DNA of 64,000 nucleotides from NCBI RefSeq assembly GCF_000346465.2, contig NC_034016.1:8588611-8652610 (forward strand). Direction: 5' to 3'. Shown piece by piece: positions 44,985 through 58,494 of this stretch. Under the pieces are notes generated by a model. It saw only the letters and a program-made list of their open reading frames with translations, was not told where the DNA came from and made no database searches. Position numbers and translations under genes: made by a program. The DNA is from Prunus persica. Its lineage: Eukaryota > Streptophyta > Magnoliopsida > Rosales > Rosaceae. Positions within the stretch are counted from its first letter, which is position 1. Each line of letters begins with the position of its first letter.

Positions 44985-45270
44985 TTGGTTGGGCCTAGGT
45001 TTTGTTGTTTTTTTAGTTTTTCTTATTCAATCACATACTTTTATCAAAATTTTAGAATAATATGTATTTTTAACCAGTTGTTAATCCAATATGGTCGTTA
45101 CTATTTCTTTTTTATATGAAAAACCTCAAGCTTGTTACTAGTTAATCATTAAATTTAGACATTTTATATTTATGTTATAAAAAAAACATTTGACCACTTA
45201 TTTTTCTTTGAAAATAAAATAAGATCCTCACTGAGTTCCTAACTTCCGCAAATCGTACTTCATTTTACAA
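44985..45270. other. AT-rich spacer
   Basis: No feature recognised. Confidence 0.4.
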
Positions 45271-45274
45271 GCAA

Positions 45275-45425
45275 CAAAAAATGAAAAACTAAATGCGTGA
45301 GATTAGCCAACTCCTCTGTTGCAATATTAGCTTCACGAAAAATATGACAAAATTGTGTACCTGGTAGTTGACAAGACACTCCAAAAACTACAGCCTCAAA
45401 GGGCATAACAAAAGCCAAGCGCTAA
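45275..45425 (-). pseudogene. RNase H-like domain fragment (possible LINE remnant)
   Basis: Minus strand reads GVSCQLPGTQFCHIFREANI then ATEELANLTH. The pattern CH-x-FREAN-x-x-x-ELA matches the last conserved block (H-x-R-E-x-N) of plant RNase H domains found in non-LTR retrotransposons and in reverse-transcriptase-like domain proteins. Only about 45 residues are traceable and the upstream catalytic motifs are not visible. Confidence 0.45.
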
Positions 45426-46154
45426 TATGCGTAGATGCAATTTTAGATCATGTTAATTAGTGGAAAGAAGATATAATTGAGTCTTTTAGATCATGTTTTT
45501 CAAAATGTTTATTTAATTCGAGTTTTTCTCTAAGATTATTCAGATACTTTTATATTCCCTTAATTTGCATTTGTCAAACTTAGATTTATGTAAATAGCAT
45601 CTAATTAACAAAAAAGGTCTGATTGTAATTACACCGAACTTCATATAATTTAACTGAAAATTTTCTTTTTATTTTATATTTTATAAAACCTCTTATTTAT
45701 TTAGCTTTTCATAAATATGCCCATTTTAACATGACATTTTATAATATAAAAAAAACCATTCAAGTCCAATACTTTAAAAAAAAACTCAATGTTGTACTTT
45801 CAAGTGAAAAAATTGTAGCACACTAAGAAAAAATTAGAAAATGACAAGTGGCTAGTTGAGGTCTTCAAATAGGCTCCCTAGGGTTTTTGTATAAAATGTC
45901 ATGTTAGAATGGACTTTCTTGTGAAAAGCCTGTATTTATTTGTTGGGGAAGATGCATTCCTTCAATAGGAGAAATTATACAATACTACAGTAGTACGATG
46001 TGACATTGGTATAGGTGGTGGTACGGACAAATGAAATGATGACATATGGACAATAACTGCAATGGAAGGAGAAACTAACGTTAATTGGTGTTAACATTAC
46101 GGTCCGAGAAACTTATCATACCCACCTTCTTTGTTTTTACCACCATCGACAGCC
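45426..46154. other. No supported gene
   Basis: AT-rich sequence with short frames only. Nothing paired or recognised. Confidence 0.4.
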
Positions 46155-47179
46155 AAGGATTAAAATATCGGCCATGCAGATAATATCGGGCCTCTAATTT
46201 ACGAATATTTTGGGGGATATATCGTTATCGTTTTAGGTATCGGAAAAAAATCAACAAAAATGACAGATATAGGCATTGAAACACATAATTTTGGTGTAAA
46301 ACTTTCATAGATGTTATGTACATTATCAATGAATGTATTGAACAAATAAAACTCAAAATTTACTAATAATAAGATATACATATGATGAAATATAAGTGGT
46401 ATGTAATGCGCATTAATGAAAAGTTTGAAAAAAAATGTTAATTAGAACGAATAAACCATGCATAAATCCATAGTTTGTTTAAACATTAGATTACAATTTA
46501 GATAAGTGTCCATCTACATAAATGAAAAGCTCCTATGAGGTTCAAATAATGAGGAACAACCATCTAGATTCATACAATAGTCATACCAAGTCATGTATCC
46601 CGAGCAGTTTGTAAGCCATGTTTGAACATGGTGCACATAGGTCTCTCTTGAGCTCCCTATTGTCCTCCCATATATGGGATAGTTAAGATTAACCAACTAC
46701 TAGGTCCATAATTTATTTTATCATCTTGAGCTCCATAACTAGTTCCATTATAATCAGACATGACATAACCATAGCCATCATAAGATTCATTTGAGTTAGT
46801 ACTAGGTCTAGTTCCTATGCTCATAGATCCAAAACTGATAGCCATGTCCTCTTCAGATGTATTGGAGGTATGTGGGCATTGGACTGTGCATAGATTCTTC
46901 ATATTAATAAATTATAGGGTTTTGAGCAAGGATTATCTATTTTTGGGTTTCAATTTGCTTCAATTGCCTTCAAAACTTCTAAATTTTTTTTTGGGTTATG
47001 TTATGGGTATCGGAAAATATCGGGGATATCGGCAAAATATAGGGGATATCGCACTTATCGGGGATATATCGTCAATACAGGGGAAGATATGGCCTTACCC
47101 CCCAGTATTGGTGTCGACAGTTGAAAATACCAATATATCGGCAGATATATCGGTGTATCGATCGATATTTCAATCCTTG
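46155..47179. mobile_element. Mutator-like element with GATATATCGG repeats
   Basis: Ends are AAGGATTAAAATATCGG and (minus strand) CAAGGATTGAAATATCG; flanks TCGACAGCC (46146-46154) and TCAACAGCC (47180-47188) match at 8 of 9 positions, fitting a 9-bp Mutator TSD. Subterminal DNA, above all 47010-47160, is filled with ATATCGG/CGATAT palindromic motifs. The centre (about 46510-46905, minus strand) holds two overlapping frames rich in Ser, Tyr, Gly and Asn (for example YDGYGYVMSDYNGTSYG), which might be a captured gene fragment; I do not recognise it. Confidence 0.7.
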
Positions 47180-47392
47180 TCAACAGCCACTGCCATTTTT
47201 GTAAAAGATTCTTTTGCCATTTGAGCTTATGATGAGAAGTAGTCATATTGCTCTCCTTCACATAGCTGCTGAAGAATTAACCTAAAAATTGGTCTCCTGT
47301 GGTGACTTGTTAAGTTTCGATGAGGAAAATTGACAATATGTGTGTATGTTTATTTTTTGGGCTTAACCATATAAGGACAAATAGGAGGGCCC

Positions 47393-47582
47393 CAAGATAA
47401 AATGGTGGAGCCCCTCCAAAATTGGACAAATCTGTTCAGTCACTGTCCAATGGTGACATGAAATAAACTTTGAAGTCACTCACTGAGAGTGACGTTGAAC
47501 AACTCTTGGGTCACTATCCGACAATAACTGGACCGGTTTGTCCAATTTTAAAGGGGCTAGACCATTTTAACATTTTGTCTTG
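47393..47582. mobile_element. Possible small MITE
   Basis: CAAGATAAAATGG with CCCCTCCAAAATTGGACAAA at the left faces the reverse complement CAAGACAAAATG with CCCCTTTAAAATTGGACAAA at the right, with one small indel between arms. No convincing TSD is visible, so superfamily and exact limits are open. Noncoding. Confidence 0.4.
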
Positions 47583-47635
47583 TGTGAATGACTTTTTTTT
47601 ATTTTTATATTGACTGTCATCTTTTAGTGTATCAA

Positions 47636-47940
47636 ACTACGACGGCTTTTCACCATCGTTTATAAAACCATCATTGTTATGATGTAACTACGATAACCTT
47701 CTGTTAAAAACCGTATTTGTTTATGAGTAAAGTCGACGGTTTATAAAAAAAAGTCGTTATTTAAGGATAAAGACAACGGAATTTTGTTAAAACCGTCGTC
47801 ATATATGGGTAAAGACGTCGATATTTAGTTAAAAAGTGTCGTTGATTATAAAGACAATAATATTGGGTTAAAAACGGTCATTGATTATATACAAACGACA
47901 GTTTTTCCAATAAAACCATCGTTTTATTATCTTTAAATTT
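47636..47940. repeat. Decayed CACTA subterminal relic
   Basis: Degenerate motifs of the CACTA-1 type (ACGACGG, AACCGTCGTC, AACGACAGTTT, ACCATCGTT) are arranged as inverted pairs over 300 bp, but no CACTA terminus is visible. It is more diverged than the three siblings and lies only 250 bp from the start of CACTA-2, which is a separate insertion with its own TSD. Confidence 0.65.
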
Positions 47941-48191
47941 TTCATCTAATAAATTCCCGAGCTGTTACATTTTTGTTTTTTGTTTCCTATGATTCTATAT
48001 AACGATTTTAACCAGAAAACCAATTGTAATTCTTTATTAACGAATGTATACACTCAAAAATGATTTCTTTCATAAAACTTGAAGACTCAATAGTTATTAC
48101 ATAGTCAACCAATCTTTATTCTATTACATACATACTTCCTACCTATAATTAGAAATAATGGAGCTCACAAATTCTACTAATTTGATCTTAA

Positions 48192-49735
48192 CACTACTAC
48201 AAAAAAGCAAAAAGACGACGGTAAATCACCGTCGTGTATTCGGTTTTTCAATGGTCGTGAAATCCACCGTCATCTTTTCCTTCATAAACCACGACGCTAA
48301 ATCACCGTCGTTGTTAAAATATACAACGTCATCAACAAATACAAAACGACGTCTTTGTACTGCAAAAAGATCTAAAAAAGCAGTCGAGGATGAGAATAGA
48401 CGACCAACTCTCTAAAAAAACCGTCGTTAAAAAGGAAAAATATGACACATTAACAGAACAAAGCCGCAAGATAGACATACAACGACGAAAATTAAAATAA
48501 GACGCCGTTAAATATCATTTTCACGACAATAAAAAATATGACGTCTTTAAATACATTAGAAGACGACGTTATTGATACCTACTACGTCGCCTATATAAAA
48601 ATAGCCGTCGTAAAATAAATTTTCCACTTCGATTTTTCTATAAAAGATGACGTGGAAATAGTTGTCAGTGTCATTATTTACGACGTATGTATTTATAGAG
48701 TAGACGTTGAACAACGAAACAACGTCGGTTACAAATATATGAGAGTCGTATTACAAAATTTATACGTCCTATTTTCAGAAACAAACAACGACGATAAATA
48801 TTAGACGTTGTTAAATAAAACAACGTCGAAAACAAATAAAAACAGACGTGTTTAGTCTGCTAAAGTTCTAAAAAATAGTCGAGGATGAGAATAGACGACC
48901 AACTCAAACAAATCACCGTCGTTAAAAAGGAAAAATATGACACATATTAAAAGAACAAGGCCGCAAGACAGACATACAACGACGACAACTAAAACACTAC
49001 GCCGTTAAATATAATTTTCACGACAAGAAAAAATATGACGTCTTTAAATACATGAGAAGACGACGTTATTGAAATCTACTACGTCTCTTATTTACAAACA
49101 ACCGTCGTGAAATAAATTTTCCACTTCGATTTTTCTAAAAAAGATGACGTGGAAATAGTTGTCAGTGTCATTATTTACGACGTATGTATTTATATAGTTG
49201 ACGTTGAATGCGAAACAACATCGGTGGCATTTATATAGTCGACGTTGTATTTATATGTATTCATTACTCACGACGCACTTATTAATATAGACGATGTTGA
49301 ACTTCTAAACAACGTCGGTTCCAAATAAATGAGAGCCGTATTACAGAACATATAGACGGCGTTTATTATGATGAGAGCCGTATTACAAATAACGTCGTTT
49401 AATTGATATTAGACGGCGGTTATAATGAATTACCGTCGGAATTCATTTCGTTCCTCTTCGTTTATAAAAGAACTTGCGACGTGGAAAATGTATGATGACG
49501 TCGTATTTTTTAACGTTCAGATTATATATCTCGTTTTTTAGACGTCGGTATTATGGGATTGGAGTCGTGTTATTTTGAATTACATGGCGGTTCTTAATCC
49601 TTCCCCGACGTGATATCCTGAATAATTGCTTCACAATAGCGTCGTGGTTCTTCATTGTTACGTTGCTTTAAGACGTCGGTAAATATGCTGAATAACTGGT
49701 TCACAATAACGTCGTGTTTTATTTGAACGTAGAAA
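48192..49735. repeat. CACTA-2 subterminal repeat region (TNP2 side)
   Basis: ACGACGG/CCGTCGT motifs in both orientations, the counterpart of 21950-23482 in CACTA-1 and matching it nearly base for base, including the internal tandem relation (AAAATGTATGACGTC and similar blocks). Confidence 0.85.
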
Positions 49736-49798
49736 GTGAAGAAATCACATTACAATATATTACAAAATTAATGTCATACACTGCCAATTACATAAGCA

Positions 49799-51433
49799 TC
49801 ATTCAATCCATATATCTTCACACCCATCTCGAATATTTTGACCGCCTAACTCACCCACCAGTTCATCAAATGTGTCAACATTTGGCATCCCTCTAGTAAA
49901 TGGCTCACACTCAATTATCACATCACCTAAGACTTCATCACCAATAATATCATTATATTCTCTATTAGGCATTGATAACACTACCGACCAACCACGATGC
50001 ATCGGGTCGTCAACAAAAAATATTTGTTTGACTTGAGAAGCCAAAACAAATTGGTCATTCCTATGTCCAATTTTACTCAAATCTACAAGGGTAAATCCAA
50101 GTTCGTCGACTACAAGACCAGAACTATCTATCCAATCACACCTAAAGACTGGGATTGTAAACTTTTGGTAGTCAAGGTCCCAAATTTCTTGAATGACACC
50201 ATAGAAACCCATATTTGAGAGAATTGAGTTTTTATCCTTGGCACTAGCAACTTGCATGGTATGTGCAAGTAAATAAACTCCACTATTTTGAGTTGTCTGC
50301 ACATCATCTTGTGCCTTGATATTGAATTTAATACCTTTAATAAGATAGCTCCTATATAATGGCACTGCCATGTTTGGACCAGCTGCTAGCCACCTTAAAT
50401 TTTCTGATACGCCATGATTGTCTTCCTCAAGTTCACTTTGAACCTGCAAATTAATCATATCTTAATTCAATCTAACATAGAAATAAGAAGAAAATTAAAA
50501 GAGAAATATGTTATTCAACAACATATACCTTGAAGCGTAGCCATTGAATGAAAGTGCTATTGTGCTTATCCTGCAGCCACTTTGTTCTCTTTCTAAATTT
50601 TGGATAAGCAGTCTTGATGTGGATCATATGTTGCCTACATGACACAAAAAATTCAAGCATTACGGTCCCAAATATAGAAGATAAACATAAGAAATAATTT
50701 AAAATGGAAACTTAAAGAATAAAACTCATACGTACTCGATATAAGGTAGGACTTCCTCCGTATTCTCCAAGACATATAGATGTGCTTGATTCAACAGGTC
50801 CTGATCAACTACGCTCACTGTGCAACCTGATAATGGCTTTGAAAGTCCCATCTTTTGGCTTGAAGGCACTCCAACTGTACTAACATTAGATAAATGCTGA
50901 GTACAAAACTCTACCGCTTCTTCAGATATATACCGCTCAGCAATGCAACCTTCGGGACGAGTACGATTATGAACATACCCCTTCAGCACTTTCATATATC
51001 TTTCAAACGGATACATCCACCTAAAATATACTGGCCCACATAGACGAACTTCTCTGACAAGATGTACTACTAGATGAACCATGATATCAAAGAATGAAGG
51101 GGGAAAGTACTTCTCAAGCAAACACAGAGTAACTACTACATCTTCTTCCAACTTATCTAGCTTGGAAACATCAACAGTCTTTGCACATATAGCATTGAAG
51201 AAGAAGCACAAACGAGTTATTGCATACCTTGCAGGCTTCTCCAAAACAGAACGAATTGCCACAGGGAGCAATTGTTGCATTAAGGTATGACAATCATGTG
51301 ATTTAAGGCCAAGAAGTCTTGAATCTTGTAAAGATACAAGATTTTTAATATTTGAAGAATAACCTTCAGGGACCTTCATACCATAGAAAGAATTGCAAAC
51401 CTCTCTCTTCTCTGCTCTTGACAAATTCCAAGG
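49799..51433 (-). pseudogene. CACTA-2 TNP2 transposase, N-terminal 574 codons deleted
   Basis: Exons 50736-51433 (remnant), 50529-50634 and 49799-50443. The remnant starts at GAATTTGTCAAGAGCAG-type sequence, keeps DUF4218 (LPVAIRSVLEKPARYAI and FRWMYPFERYMKVLKGYV) and the intact DUF4216 exon ending WIE then TGA. The transposase-associated domain and the catalytic tnp2 region are gone. At the junction (51433/51434) coding sequence meets leader-intron repeats. Where CACTA-1 has its late TGA, this copy keeps Trp. Any protein from an internal Met would lack the catalytic core. Confidence 0.92.
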
Positions 51434-53294
51434 CGACGGGTTTTAAACAAAAACAGACGTATTTGGCATATATAGACGACGGATTTTCAACAGACGTCGT
51501 CTAATATAAGTAATACAAACGACGGTTTATGAAAAAACCGTCGTGTATAAGTAATACAACGATGGTTTTTTCATAAACCGTCGTGTAATCGTCGTCGTAT
51601 GCCTAAAAAGGCGTCGTGTCTCAGTTTATTTTCAAGAACCCAAAACCCATTAAGAACACAACATATATATGAAACCAAGCAAGAAACCAACATATACATG
51701 AAACCAAGCATGAAAACAATAAATCCATTCCCAATTCAACATAACATAGGGTGATTAAAAGATCCGACAAAATTAAATCCATTCCCAATTCAACATAACA
51801 GATAATGTAATCCATGAACCCATTAAACAGAAAATCCATGAACCCATACCTATAAGCACATTATTAACAGATCGCAAAGCATATACCTAAAACCCTTTAA
51901 CAAAACAACCTAATATCATTCAATGAATTTACAAGGGGAAGATAGGGTTTGTACTTACAGGTTGGACGAGCTCACATATTCGACGGAGCCTGGAGAGTGC
52001 AACTTTTAATTAGAGCAGAAGTGAGAGAGCGAATGTTATGTTGCGCGAAATCTGAAAATTTTAGGGTTCAGGGTTAGAAGTATAAGAATAAGAGCCAAAT
52101 ATAAAAAAATTTAGGGCGAGCGAAAATTTTTAGAGTGCGCGCTCTTTAAAACGTCGAAAGAAAAACCATGGCGAAAGTTCTACAAGAACCGACGTAAATG
52201 TAATATTCCACGACGGAAACACTGAACGTAACGCCGTTTATTTTGACGCTTCATTTTTCGGATTAATTTTAAATTAATTTTGAATATTTTGATATAAAGA
52301 CGACTGAAAAACCACGTCGGGGTTAAGAAATTGAAAACGTTGTAAATTATAATAGACGACTTACATATTAAAATGACGTCGTTTAAAGTAGAAACCATGT
52401 CGGATATTTTACTGCACGACGTAACATATGTATTCCACGACTCAACCACCGTCGTTAACAATTAATACCCTAAACCCTTAAAACTAAATTATATAATTTT
52501 AAAAATTAAGTTTATAAAAGGGTTTATGGTTTTACAGCCTAATATATACCCTAGACTACCCAAAAATTATACTTTAAAAATAAACCTCAATAAATAAAAA
52601 CCTAATCTCTAAACCCTAGACTCTAAACCCTAAACCATAAAACTAGAAGTGATTTTATGACTCATCAAAACAATTTTGTTTTGGATGGTCATTTTAAATT
52701 TTTGTTATTCAAAGTGAATTTTTTCAAGGTTTAGGGGGAAGAAAATATATCAATGACTTCATAGGAGTTGACTTTGCATTTTTCTGATTTATTTTAAATT
52801 TATTTTGAATATTTTGATATAAAAATAATAAAATATTCTTATCACAACAACAAACCACGTCGGTGTTAATAAATTGTAGACGTTGTAAATTGTAATAGAC
52901 GACTAAGTTGTTAAAATGACGTCGTTTAAATGAGAAACCATGGCGGATATTTAACTATCCGACGTAAAATATATATTCCACGACTTAACCGCTGTCGTTA
53001 CAAAGTACTACCCTGAACCCTTAAGAAATTGAAGACGTTGTAAACCATAAACGACTCAATTGTTCAAAGAACGTCGTCTAAATATCCTTTTACGTCGGAT
53101 TTGTTTAAAACGAAACAACAAAAAACGACGGTTTTTGACTTTATTAGGTCGTTGGAAAAGTATTACACGTCGGTTACGCAATTTGTATGTTTGTTTTTTT
53201 TTTAAATTTAAGAAAACCCCAACAAATTTTTACATTATATATTATAGACAAAATTTGTACATTATACATAAATATCAAGTGTTCAATAATTCCC

Positions 53295-56200
53295 CTATTC
53301 CAGGTGAAGGCAAACAAACTCTGCCCATTCATTCCGGACTTCATCAATTGCTTCTTGGGGTTATGGCGCTTCCTGTTTTCCCTTGGCCTACTGCATAAAC
53401 AATGACTATTAGGGTTTATAAATAAAAAGAAATTCAATCACAGACGACGATATTTTTCATAACCGACGTACTATATCTATTCAACGACGGTAATTTTACA
53501 TGACCGTCGTTGATAATACAAAAAACGACGTAAAATGTATGAAGGTAATTTCTTCTTACCTTCTTCTCAAACCCCAAGGAAGGATCCATGATGATGTCCC
53601 TCATGAAGCGCATCACATAATACCCGCATTCGACACTGCTGGGTTGCTTTGGTGTGCCTGACAGAGTTTTTCAAACTACTGCCTTACGGCCTGATCTGGC
53701 TATGTGAGAATTATAAATTTTTATAGCACTGTTCACGATGTTTTTGGCCTCTTCATCGACCACACGATTTCCTGGCAGAGGATCCAGAAAATAGACGGTT
53801 TCTCTCTTTGCTCTTACAATCAACAAGATCCAATGACGGCTGCACAAAATTAATATAAAAACGACGGTTATTTACAAAAACGACGTATTATAATATTTCA
53901 CACGACGAAATAAAGTAGCAATCGATGACATTATACATTTATCACGACGATAAATAACTACCGACGTGGTTAGTAGTTTCAAACGACTCAATAAAATAAA
54001 ACACCGACGTGGTTAGTTTATACGCTGTCATTTATTGAAAATCATAAAAACAAAATCCTGTTAAGGAGACTAACCTTGGATTGTAAGGCATCAGGAAAAT
54101 CTGTTCACCGTCAGTCCTCTGAAGTCGAGCTGCTAGTAGTCGTGATCTGTCAGCTATTGTGCCAGAGCTGGCACTAACTGTAGCAGGGTCGATAAAGCCA
54201 ACCATGTTGCACATATTTGCTTGTTTCAAAACATCGTGTAAGTACCTAAATATATAAAATAATATAAACAAGTCAGCACAAAAAAACACACGACGGTTAT
54301 GTATAACAAAACGACGTATTATAAAATTTCACACGACGTACTGAAATAGACAATGACGTTATAATATACTTATCACGACGGTACATACTAACGACGTGGT
54401 TAGATAGTTAAGACGACGCAATAAATAAACCAACGACGTATTATTTTAGAATGACAAACCTCATATATACAGCAATGACAGTAGCTCCTATTTCTTCCAT
54501 GCCTGCAAATTGTGTAATATCTTCAGGCAGGAGGAAGGTATCGCGCTCTAGACCAAACACCTCCTTATCAATTGTAAAGTGCAGGGTCTTATCCTGAGGC
54601 ACGAGTGTCGTTTCCACATAACGACAAAGGAATTTTAAAGAAGATGGCGCCTCCATATTTGAATAATCAACAACTTTAATAACCTGTTTAAAGAAATAAA
54701 AAAAATGACGTGGTAATTCAATAAAAACGACGGTTTAAGGAATAAAACGTCGTCTGAAAAGAATTTAAACGACGGTGAAGAAACCGTCGTGGTGAATAAT
54801 TTATTACGTCTTAGAAAAAAATTCCGCCGTCTAAGTTGTAAATAAACGACGGTTTAAAGAAAAATATCGACGTCTGGAATTTTGAAAAACAAATAAAAAA
54901 GGCAAAGTTATGTGAACATACCTGGTCGTCATCTTCTTTCCCCTTTTCATCTTGTTTTTCTTTTTCTTCTCTTCATCTATTACGTCGGGAATGACTAACT
55001 CCGTCGTCTAAAAACCACAAAGTTTTAAAAATAACGACGTTTAATGGCGTGTAAAACAAGTAAACTAAATACGACGTGGTATTGAAATACAAACGACGAT
55101 TTATTTTTAAAATCGTCGTGGTATGTATTTCAAACGACGGTTTTATTAATAATAACGACGTCTAATGGTTTTAAAAAAACAGAGAATTCAAAGTTCAGAT
55201 ATGTTACCTTTTCTTCCTGATGTTTTCCATTTTTGGCAGTATCATCCTCAAAATGTAGGGATCTCACATCACCTCCAGAGCAGCTTGCTTTGTCAGACAT
55301 TGGATTTTTAGGACTTTGGCTAATTCTGGGTTTAAGCATGCTTGGATCAAAATTGGGAATTAATTGGGAAAGCTGACTCAGGAAATGCTCCCTCTCAGCC
55401 TCTACCAATTGTTTCGTTCTAGCCTCCATCCTTAAAGCCTCTTCCTTTGCCTTAGCTTCCATCTTTTTAGTCTCTTCTTGAAGGAGAACTCTTAAACTGT
55501 CCTTCAAACGGTCGTCAAAGCTCACTCTCTGTGGTTTGGGTAAATTGAAATATTGCCTTGGTGAGATCCCAGCACCTACTCCTCTCACTCTGCCTGGATG
55601 CTCGGGGCCCAAAGCCATGGTCAGCACATCATTGCTGCCAGATACAGTGACTTTGCCTTCCGAGACTTGTTTTTGCAATTCATCCTAAAACAAAGATATA
55701 TAAAAAAGTAAGAACAAAAACACACGACGGTTATTTATATACAAATGACGTATTATATAATTTCACACGACGCAATAATATATAAATCGACGTTATTATA
55801 ATTTATCACGACGGTAGTTATACCGACGTGGTTAGTTTTTAAAACGACGAAATGAATAAACCACCGACGTCTTATGCTTTATTTACAGATAACAGAGGGA
55901 TGATTCAATATTCACACCTTTAACGACCTTGTTTAAAACATTTCGACGTAGTAATTCAACACAAACGACGCGAAAATGAACCACCGACATCTTATGCTAT
56001 AATTACAGAAAACAGAGTAGTGATTCCTATTTAGACCTTTAACGACGTTTTTTAAAAAATTTCGACGTGGTAATATCATTCACACGACGCAATATATAAC
56101 ATAAGACGTAATAAGAATTATTCACAGTTTAATAAAAATTTAAAACAGAGTGAGTAGGCTTACAATTAATTTTGCTTTCTCTGCCACCTTTGGATCCGGG

Positions 56201-56991
56201 ATGTTACCATGTTTGTCCTGTCTAGCTCTCTTCCATAAGGTAGATCGATCAATTTCTACCCCAGGCATGGTTTCCTCCAATTGATCCTCCAAACCAGCAT
56301 ATCCTTCTCGAGACAATCGATGATTGTACTCAAGTTTCTCCCTAATCTGTGCATGTTGAGAATGCACAGACTCAAAATCTTTGGATAACCTTGAAACTAC
56401 AAAGGCATCCCATTGTGCTTTCTCTATGAATTTATATGTTTCAGGGGGTTGGCTTAATCTCTCCCTGTCATTGGTGTATGGAAGGATATAATGCCTCGTT
56501 AGTGTAGACTTGAAATCCTTCCATTTCTTGGCAGCAGAAGCTAACACAGAGTTCTTGCCCCCTTGACCTACCACAAAAGCAATGTCAACTGCTTCCCAAA
56601 TCTGCTCCTTTATATCCTTGGGGATTTGAGCCCATTTCATGTCCACAAGTGAAACTCTGGAGCGTGCCAACACACCAATGTAGGACTGCATCTCACTATG
56701 TGCTTGGCCAATTCCTTTCCCTCTTTTATTGTACTCAACAATTGGCCTCAGTTTCTGAAGTTTTCTCTTCACAACACGAGGCATTGTGCTCATACCTCGA
56801 CCAGACTTTGAATCATCAGAGATTGTTGTCGTGCTGGTTGGTTCTGTCTCAGCAGATGATGAAGCAAACTTCATCTTCTTCGAAGACTTCATCTTCTTCG
56901 AAGGCTTCTCTTGAGGAGGTACCATTCCAAGCTCCTTACCTCCATTTTTCTTGGAGCCAGAATCCTTACTTTGGTCTTGGTGAGAAACCAT
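53295..56991 (-). pseudogene. CACTA-2 transposase (Ptta/En/Spm) and Ulp1 protease gene
   Basis: Exons 56164-56991, 55208-55684, about 54950, 54460-54683, 54075-54245, 53560-53839 and 53295-53390 match those of CACTA-1 in length and phase; the first is 18 bases longer because KKMKSS is duplicated. The exon-2 and exon-5 stops of CACTA-1 are Gln codons here. Instead a TGA (53671-53673) replaces the Trp of VIWKTLSG between the Asp and Cys of the protease core, and a TAG (53388-53390) opens the last exon where CACTA-1 has Tyr. The small fourth exon also has a different length, which may shift the frame. The protease catalytic Cys would not be made. Confidence 0.88.
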
Positions 56992-56999
56992 TTTTACAG

Positions 57000-58480
57000 A
57001 CAAAACTACAAGTGAAAATATTTCAGGAAAAGATTAAGAACACAAACGACGGTTATTAATAAAATACGACGTATGATATGATTTTAAACGACGCAATGAA
57101 ATAATCTCAGACGTAATAAATGTTTAAAACCAAGGTAATTAAACAACGACGAAATAATTAACTATAAACGACGTGATAATTAACTATAAACGACGAAATA
57201 TTTATATAACGTCGTGGTATTGATGTTCACACGACGTCAGTAGTAATATACCGTCGTCTATATAAGGATCCAAAACCCTTCTTTCTTTCTCTGTGAATGT
57301 TTGATTGCAGATTTGATTTTTCTGAACCATGGTTTTTGTTTTCTAATTTGATAAAATACAAGGCCAAGAAAGAAAGTTTTGGAATCTTATATAGACGACG
57401 GTATTTTAATATGACGTCGTGGTATTAACATTCACACGACGTAAAACAATAAGATACTGTCGTCTATATTAGATACCAACCCTACTTTCTTTTTCTTTAT
57501 ATTTTATCAAATTAGGGAAAATCAAAAATCATTGTTCAGAGAAATCAAACCTGCAATTAAACAAGCAAATAAAAAAAAGACTATAATTTTAAAAACAACT
57601 TTGTCAATTTTCAGACGACGCTAGAACGACTGACGAACCGTCGTGGTCTACATATTTAACCACGTAAATAAGAAGCTACCGTCGTCTTATTTAGTTGAGG
57701 TAGTTGTCTTCAAAGTTGGAAACTTTCCCTCTTTGTCTGTATATTTTATCGAACTTGGAAAGAAGTAAGATGATTTTGGCCAGAAAAAAGGTAAAAAGAT
57801 TTTTCAAACAAAAAACGTATGAGCATGCAAAACAGCAACCAAAATAGTGAAAATGAAAGCTTACCTTTTGTGTGCAATGAAAGCAAGAGGAAGATTATGT
57901 TTAAGTTCAGAGACGACGAAGAAGACGAGAGGAAGACGATGAGATACTCTGACAGTGCTCTGACAAGGAAAAAAGTCTAAAAGTTTTCTCTGGGAGATTG
58001 AAATTTTTAATCGGGTTTGGAAACAGCGCATGTGTATGTCAGGTAGACGAAAAGTTGCTTACATATAAAACCATTTCAAAAAAATAATACGGCGGTTACA
58101 TATAACTACGACGTATAAATTACAAAATACGACGGTACATTTAACTTCGGACGTGGTAAATAAATACGACAGTAGTGTTGTAGGTACCGTCGTAGTAAAC
58201 TCACAAATTAAAGTACATAAGTAATAACTCGCGTCATGGTAGATTATTTAACACGTCGTTTTTATTTATGTACCGACGTGGATTTCTGTAATATACGTCG
58301 GTCATACCGACGTTGATTTTACAATTTAAACGGCGGTTTTTTTGTAAGGACCTCCGTTGGTTTTAAAAATTTATTCTATAAATTTGTCGCTTTCATTCAT
58401 TTTCGGTTTACATTTAGGGTTCCAAGTTCTTCCTCTCTCAGAGACACTGTCTCTCACGTCTCAAAGACAATAATTTGGAT
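57000..58480. other. CACTA-2 leader, leader intron and intergenic repeats
   Basis: Counterpart of 11160-12655 in CACTA-1, with conserved donor (AGCTTACC at about 57856) and ACGACG motifs. The leader-like block on the far side of the RPN6 fragment is also conserved. No extra gene. Confidence 0.6.
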
Positions 58481-58494
58481 GTCTTTCTCAAAGA

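Noticed and set aside
46817..47224. 135-codon plus-strand frame
   Set aside because: Its second half translates the ATATCGG palindromic repeats of the Mutator-like element, and no domain is visible.
53060..53398. 112-codon plus-strand frame in CACTA-2
   Set aside because: It is antisense to the last exon and intergenic DNA of the Ulp1 gene; the mirror region of CACTA-1 shows the same artefact.
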